Positions 5,155 through 7,494 of a DNA stretch of 7,494 bases are shown here, one piece after another. This stretch comes from Fidelibacterota bacterium (GTDB lineage: Bacteria > Fidelibacterota > Marinisomatia > SCGC-AAA003-L08 > D37C17), in contig DTTG01000162.1 in NCBI GenBank assembly GCA_012964845.1, positions 1 to 7,494 on the forward strand, given 5' to 3'. The notes beneath the pieces were generated by a model that saw only the letters and a program-made list of their open reading frames with translations, was not told the DNA's origin and ran no database searches. Made by a program: the position numbers and the translations under genes. Numbering within the stretch: the stretch's first letter is position 1; each line of letters starts with the position of its first letter.

Positions 5155-7350
5155 ATGCCCGAACACAATTTCGGTAATCAGAAATTTCAAGCTGCGTCTT
5201 GGTGGAAGGTGTTATTAAACACCTTTCTTTTTTTACTCGCCTGTTTTATTGGGGGTATTATTTATCTCTTTATTTTATCCCGAGACCTCCCCTCCATTGC
5301 GGAACTCCAGCGTTTTAATCCTGAACAAGTATCAAAAATATTATCCGCAGATGGAATAGTTATCAAGGAGTTGTACATTCATAAACGGGATGTGGTGAAT
5401 ATCAGCCAGATTCCACGAAGCTTACGGCATGGACTGCTCGCCATGGAAGACCGAAACTTTTTTGAGCATTCTGGTGTGAGTTTTCAATCCCTCGCCCGGG
5501 CAGTTATTGTGAATATGATGACATTGAGCAGAAGGCAGGGTGCCAGTACCATAACACAACAGCTAGCTCGAAATATGTACAATACCATTGGCTTCGAAAA
5601 AACATATACGCGGAAGCTGAAAGAGCTTATCACCTCCATCAATATCGAACAAACTTTCACCAAAACACAAATCATGGAACTCTATTTGAACTCCGTTTAT
5701 TTCGGACACGGCACCTATGGTGTTCAGGCTGCATCTAATCAGTATTTTGGTAAGGACATATCAGACCTGCGATTGGATGAGTCTGCTATTTTGATAGGTC
5801 TGCTACCTGCTCCAGCTCGTTATTCGCCAATCCGTCATCCTGACCGGGCCCTCGTCCGAAGGAATCTGGTTCTGAGAGTCATGAAAGAACAGGGATATAT
5901 TGAGGAAGATGAATATCAATTGGTGGTCAAGAAAGATTTACCGGTAAAGCAGTTTGAAAAAGATGAAGGCATAGCGCCCTACTTCACAGAATATATCCGG
6001 AGACAACTTGAAAAGATTGACGAAGAGCTGGATATAAATTTATACAAAGATGGCTTGGTGGTTCACACAACCTTAGATACTCGTATCCAAAAAGCGTTGG
6101 AAGATGCTTTCAATGCGGGGATGAAGAAAAATCAATCTGTGCTGAATAAAGAATTTCTTCAAGACCCATCAAAACTGGAAGATGCCATCGGATTTACCCA
6201 ATTTGATCTGGATAGTGCCCGATTTATTATTGAGTCAAACGATACAATCCCTATTATATTGAGAAGCCAATTGTTGGTACAGGGTGCCGGCATTGTGATC
6301 GATCCTATTAACGGACATATTTTAGGAATGGTTGGTGGACGGCAAGAAGATATTTATCGAGATCATTTCAATCGCTCAACACAAGCCAAACGTCAGCCGG
6401 GGTCTGTGTTTAAACCCATGATTTATCTCACTGCCTTAGAACAGGGTCATACTGCCACCACTGAATTATTAAACCAACCCCTCATCGTTTTTATTGATGA
6501 TACCACTCAGTGGAACCCTCAGAATCATGATGGCTCAACGGGATTATTAACCACCCTTCGGGAGGGCCTGCGACGGTCATTGAATCTGATTTCTGTTCGG
6601 GTGGTTCAAGAATTGATTGAACCAAAAGATATTGTTCAAAATGCAAAAGATTTTGGAATGACCACCTATATTCGAGCCGTGGATGCTATTGCATTGGGAG
6701 TATCCGAAGTTTATCCCCTTGAAATTACCGCTGCCTATGGAACCATCGCAAATAACGGAATTTATTCCCGGCCTCTGGCTATAACCCGAATAGAAGATCG
6801 TCATGGTAGAATTATTAAGGAATTTATTCCCGAGAGTAAAGAAGTACAAGATGAAGCCACTGTTTATATTCTTCGGGATATGATGAAATCTGTTGTGGAT
6901 GCTGGTACAGGTGGGGCATTACGCTGGAAATATAAATTCCGTGCTCCGGCGGCAGGAAAAACCGGCACTACCAATAGTAAAGCTGATGCCTGGTTTGTTG
7001 GCTTTACGCCCCAATTAGCCATTGGAGTTTGGGTAGGAATGGATGACCCTGCAGTATCCCTGGGTGAAAAACAGTTCGGCTCTTCCGCAGCTCTCCCTAT
7101 TTTTGCCAATACTATTCGAAATATATATGATGGCGGAGAATTTCAATCCCGGGGAGAAACAGTTTTACTGAACGAAAAGGCAGATTGGTCCAGACCACAG
7201 GGAGCTGTGGAAGTTGAAATTTGCCAAGAGACCTATGAAAAAGCCACCCGATTCTGCCCAAAAATGAAGGAAATTTTCCTCAAAGATAACCGACCCAGGC
7301 AGCAATGCCAGAAGCATTCCAGTCCATTTTTTCGCTTTAAGGATAAGTAG
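5155..7350 (+). CDS. Class A penicillin-binding protein 1A: bifunctional peptidoglycan glycosyltransferase/transpeptidase
   Basis: This protein polymerises lipid II into glycan strands and cross-links them on the outer face of the inner membrane. A short cytoplasmic N-terminus is followed by one membrane anchor (about 19-41). The GT51 domain (about 55-235) has EDRNFFEHSG with catalytic Glu98, GASTITQQLARN (129-140), RKLKE with Glu157 and ELYLNSVYFG (175-184). The transpeptidase domain (about 375-665) has SVFK with nucleophile Ser417, SLN (475-477) and KTGTT (602-606). All catalytic motifs are intact. The C-terminal tail has three cysteines (690, 701, 718) in a CPKMKEIF...C..H arrangement seen at the end of many PBP1A/PbpC-type proteins. 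The 731-residue length is normal. The start lies 6 nt after fumC with only a weak purine stretch (AAGAA) as ribosome site; it is supported by the short positively charged segment before the anchor. ponA, mrcA or pbpA would all be reasonable symbols, so none is assigned. Confidence 0.95.
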   Translation: MPEHNFGNQKFQAASWWKVLLNTFLFLLACFIGGIIYLFILSRDLPSIAELQRFNPEQVSKILSADGIVIKELYIHKRDVVNISQIPRSLRHGLLAMEDRNFFEHSGVSFQSLARAVIVNMMTLSRRQGASTITQQLARNMYNTIGFEKTYTRKLKELITSINIEQTFTKTQIMELYLNSVYFGHGTYGVQAASNQYFGKDISDLRLDESAILIGLLPAPARYSPIRHPDRALVRRNLVLRVMKEQGYIEEDEYQLVVKKDLPVKQFEKDEGIAPYFTEYIRRQLEKIDEELDINLYKDGLVVHTTLDTRIQKALEDAFNAGMKKNQSVLNKEFLQDPSKLEDAIGFTQFDLDSARFIIESNDTIPIILRSQLLVQGAGIVIDPINGHILGMVGGRQEDIYRDHFNRSTQAKRQPGSVFKPMIYLTALEQGHTATTELLNQPLIVFIDDTTQWNPQNHDGSTGLLTTLREGLRRSLNLISVRVVQELIEPKDIVQNAKDFGMTTYIRAVDAIALGVSEVYPLEITAAYGTIANNGIYSRPLAITRIEDRHGRIIKEFIPESKEVQDEATVYILRDMMKSVVDAGTGGALRWKYKFRAPAAGKTGTTNSKADAWFVGFTPQLAIGVWVGMDDPAVSLGEKQFGSSAALPIFANTIRNIYDGGEFQSRGETVLLNEKADWSRPQGAVEVEICQETYEKATRFCPKMKEIFLKDNRPRQQCQKHSSPFFRFKDK

Positions 7351-7365
7351 TAAAAATCACTGAAT

Positions 7366-7425
7366 CAACAAGCTGGCCCGCCCATGTATTCAATTCATTT
7401 GGTTGGTGGGTAAACTAGCTTGTTG
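7366..7425. terminator. Long imperfect hairpin between convergent genes, possible bidirectional terminator
   Basis: Arms 7366-7374 (CAACAAGCT) and 7417-7425 (AGCTTGTTG) are perfectly complementary over 9 bp. Inside them, 7377-7382 (CCCGCC) pairs with 7405-7410 (GGTGGG), using one G-T wobble, across a 2/6-nt internal loop. The apical loop is 22 nt. No T run directly follows on the + strand; on the minus strand a run of five T lies about 9 nt beyond the arm. It is therefore not a canonical rho-independent terminator. Its place, 15 nt after the PBP1A stop and just beyond a convergent gene's stop, suggests a 3'-end structure that terminates or protects both transcripts. Confidence 0.5.
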
Positions 7426-7429
7426 TACT

Positions 7430-7494
7430 TTAAGAATTCAACTGTATCTCCACCCCTAGTTTTTGGGCAATTTGGGATAAATCAGATTGAATAA
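7430..7494 (-). CDS. C-terminal fragment of a convergent gene, function unknown (partial)
   Basis: Reading the minus strand from the right edge, one frame stays open for 20 codons to TAA at 7432-7430. It gives a plausible helix-plus-strand protein end, SDLSQIAQKLGVEIQLNS. The pattern of polar and hydrophobic residues (LSQIAQKLGVEI) looks like a real alpha-beta C-terminus rather than random translation. The stop falls next to the hairpin at 7366-7425, as expected for a convergent gene. The fragment is too short to identify a family, and it could still be a chance open frame. Confidence 0.5.
   Translation of the reverse strand, partial: IQSDLSQIAQKLGVEIQLNS

Noticed and set aside
6577..6849. 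Minus-strand open frame of 90 codons inside the PBP transpeptidase region
   Set aside because: The + strand frame encodes an intact conserved domain there; the antisense translation looks like low-information shadow sequence.
1..7494. CRISPR array, tRNA/rRNA gene, insertion sequence, toxin-antitoxin or defence cassette
   Set aside because: No direct-repeat array, cloverleaf, transposase or terminal inverted repeats, or small paired genes were seen; the window is almost filled by five well-known housekeeping-type genes.

Overview
This is ordinary-looking chromosomal DNA from a moderately AT-rich bacterium, probably of the Fibrobacterota-Chlorobiota-Bacteroidota (FCB) superphylum. Candidatus Marinimicrobia (SAR406), Calditrichota, Ignavibacteria or a relative would all fit. 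The pointers are the C-terminal tail of a secreted protein of the FlgD-like / type IX secretion (T9SS) sorting type at the left edge, a promoter-like element matching the Bacteroidota consensus, a two-subunit KorA/KorB oxidoreductase, and inconsistent use of Shine-Dalgarno sites. The phylum is an inference, since no marker gene is present.

Layout: 1-164 is the 3' end of a gene for an exported protein, closed by a strong intrinsic terminator (186-216). A promoter-bearing gap (217-323) follows. Five genes then run on the + strand with gaps of only 2, 13, 28 and 6 nt: korA (324-2168), korB (2171-3187), a two-CBS-domain protein (3201-3734), fumC (3763-5148) and a class A penicillin-binding protein of the PBP1A type (5155-7350). 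No terminator is visible between them, so they are probably one transcription unit. A long imperfect hairpin (7366-7425) separates this unit from a convergent minus-strand gene, of which only about 20 C-terminal codons are visible (7430-7494).

Function: KorAB is a 2-oxoacid:ferredoxin oxidoreductase, most likely for 2-oxoglutarate. It links 2-oxoglutarate and succinyl-CoA while moving electrons to or from ferredoxin. FumC interconverts fumarate and malate. Together they make a TCA-cycle module that could run oxidatively or reductively. The CBS protein between them has one near-canonical nucleotide-binding motif and could sense adenylate or energy state for this module, which is the most interesting lead here. 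The terminal PBP1A gene makes peptidoglycan and has no obvious metabolic tie to the rest.

I found no CRISPR array, tRNA, rRNA, insertion sequence, toxin-antitoxin pair or recognisable defence system. The window does not show a convincing undescribed system. The findings below are modest leads.
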